Shown: positions 6,851 through 7,174 of the stretch, piece by piece | Numbering within the stretch: position 1 is the stretch's first letter | Layout of the letters: each line of letters starts with the position of its first letter | Source of the DNA: Thermodesulfobacteriota bacterium | Lineage (GTDB): Bacteria > Desulfobacterota > S145-22 | Length of the DNA stretch: 7,174 bases | Assembly (NCBI GenBank): GCA_024763435.1 | Contig: JANTFN010000090.1 | Location: 1-7,174, forward strand | Direction: 5' to 3' | Notes under the pieces: model-generated | What the model was told of the DNA's origin: nothing | The model's database searches: none | Seen by the model: only the letters and a program-made list of their open reading frames with translations | Position numbers and translations under genes: made by a program

Positions 6851-6883
6851 ATAACTCCTGCCAGATTGTCTGGCAGGAGTTAT
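6851..6883 (-). promoter_or_regulatory. Perfect hairpin sequestering the SD of the four-module gene
   Basis: ATAACTCCTGCCAGA (6851-6865) and its exact reverse complement TCTGGCAGGAGTTAT (6869-6883) form a 15-bp stem with a 3-nt loop. In the mRNA the 3' arm contains the AGGAG used as SD (6855-6859), and the stem ends 3 nt before the ATG at 6847. Folding would therefore block ribosome binding. Possible roles are an RNA thermometer, a target for a translational activator or for autoregulation, or coupling to upstream translation. It could also act as a weak terminator, since only TTT follows the last paired bases. Confidence 0.75.
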
Positions 6884-6935
6884 CAGCCCACAGGCAGTTT
6901 TGGTGAACTCCATCACCCTTTAATATGTGATTTTA

Positions 6936-6964
6936 TTCCTATGTTAGTTACGCGATAATGTCAA
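6936..6964 (-). promoter_or_regulatory. Probable sigma70-type promoter of the two-gene zinc-protein unit
   Basis: TTGACA (6959-6964) on the minus strand is followed 17 nt later by TAGGAA (6936-6941), a poor -10 box with an AT-rich run just after it. The perfect -35 and its position between two genes support it, but the weak -10 lowers confidence. The -35 lies in TGCTTGACA, the same nine bases as at the livK promoter. Transcription from here would carry a leader of about 80 nt that includes the SD hairpin. Confidence 0.5.
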
Positions 6965-6990
6965 GCAGGAAAAATAAGTGCTGAATCAAT

Positions 6991-7018
6991 TGCCTCTTGA
7001 AAAACATACCAGAGGGCA
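6991..7018 (-). terminator. Weak stem-loop just after the transporter-like gene
   Basis: TGCCTCT (6991-6997) pairs with AGAGGGCA (7011-7018) with one bulged base and a 13-nt loop, starting 2 nt past the stop codon at 7021. No T-run follows on the minus strand, so intrinsic termination is doubtful. It may be only a 3'-end hairpin. Confidence 0.25.
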
Positions 7019-7020
7019 CC

Positions 7021-7174
7021 CTACATCCGCAGCTTGTCCAGAATAGCCTGACTGAGGAGCTGTTCCTTTTTCTCCTCGTAACGCTCGTGTTCTTTCTTGG
7101 CATGCACAATCTGGAGGTAATGGAGAAGAGAGATGAAAAGGAGGCCCCCGCTCAGGTTTCCGATAGCCCCGGGG
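7021..7174 (-). CDS. C-terminal fragment of a membrane protein, probably formate/nitrite transporter (FNT) family
   Basis: Only the last 50 residues are in the window. They begin PGAIGNLSGGLLFISLLHYL, a hydrophobic helix with the G-N-x-x-G-G pattern seen at the last membrane segment of FNT channels (FocA/NirC type). A roughly 30-residue charged cytoplasmic tail follows (AKKEHERYEEKKEQLL), ending in KLRM. FNT proteins are pentameric channels for formate, nitrite or related anions. The helix-plus-tail pattern is what I see and the family name is inferred from the motif, so another transporter with a glycine-rich last helix is possible. The gene ends 173 nt before the four-module gene, and a promoter candidate lies between them, so they may be separate units. 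Confidence 0.55.
   Translation of the reverse strand, partial: PGAIGNLSGGLLFISLLHYLQIVHAKKEHERYEEKKEQLLSQAILDKLRM

Noticed and set aside
6851..6883. Perfect inverted repeat read as an insertion-sequence end or intrinsic terminator
   Set aside because: No transposase, target duplication or second copy is visible, and no proper T-run follows. Overlap with the SD explains it better.
6848..6916. N-terminal extension of the four-module protein to GTG 6916 or ATG 6913
   Set aside because: The extra residues mostly translate the perfect hairpin, the only upstream SD-like purines are about 2 nt from the start, and ATG 6847 has AGGAG at 7 nt. A leader peptide is unlikely because no stop separates it from the main frame.

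Overview
Every gene I can support in this window lies on the minus strand, so the window is best read from its right end to its left. The moderate GC content, the livKHMGF order and the unusual CxxC/CxxH protein suggest an anaerobic, Gram-negative-type bacterium, perhaps Desulfobacterota (Syntrophales-like). That placement is an impression from protein style and not a demonstrated assignment.

Right end (7174 to about 4880). The window opens inside the C-terminus of a membrane protein that resembles the formate/nitrite transporter family. After a short spacer with a TTGACA-type promoter come two closely coupled genes of unknown function. The first encodes a 523-residue protein built from four CxxC...CxxH modules, similar to what I recall as DUF6062. 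Four bases after its stop is a 129-residue protein with an N-terminal zinc ribbon and HEAT-like helices. The Shine-Dalgarno (SD) sequence of the four-module gene lies inside the 3' arm of a perfect 15-bp hairpin that ends three bases before the ATG.

Centre and left (4730 to 1). A near-consensus sigma70 promoter drives a complete-looking branched-chain amino acid type ABC importer in the order livK (periplasmic binding protein), livH and livM (permeases), livG and livF (ATPases). livF runs off the left edge. The junctions from livH to livF are nearly zero-spaced (1 nt gap, 1 nt overlap, 3 nt gap), as expected for translational coupling. The only real gap is 85 nt between livK and livH, and it holds a perfect 12-bp hairpin next to the livH SD. 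LivK would capture the ligand in the periplasm, LivH/LivM would form the channel and LivG/LivF would hydrolyse ATP. The substrate (Leu/Ile/Val, another amino acid, an amide or an aromatic acid) cannot be read from the sequence.

The most notable points are the SD-sequestering hairpin before the four-module gene, the four-module metal-site protein and its zinc-ribbon partner, the livK-livH hairpin, and non-canonical ATPase motifs in LivG and LivF. I saw no mobile element, CRISPR array, tRNA or rRNA.
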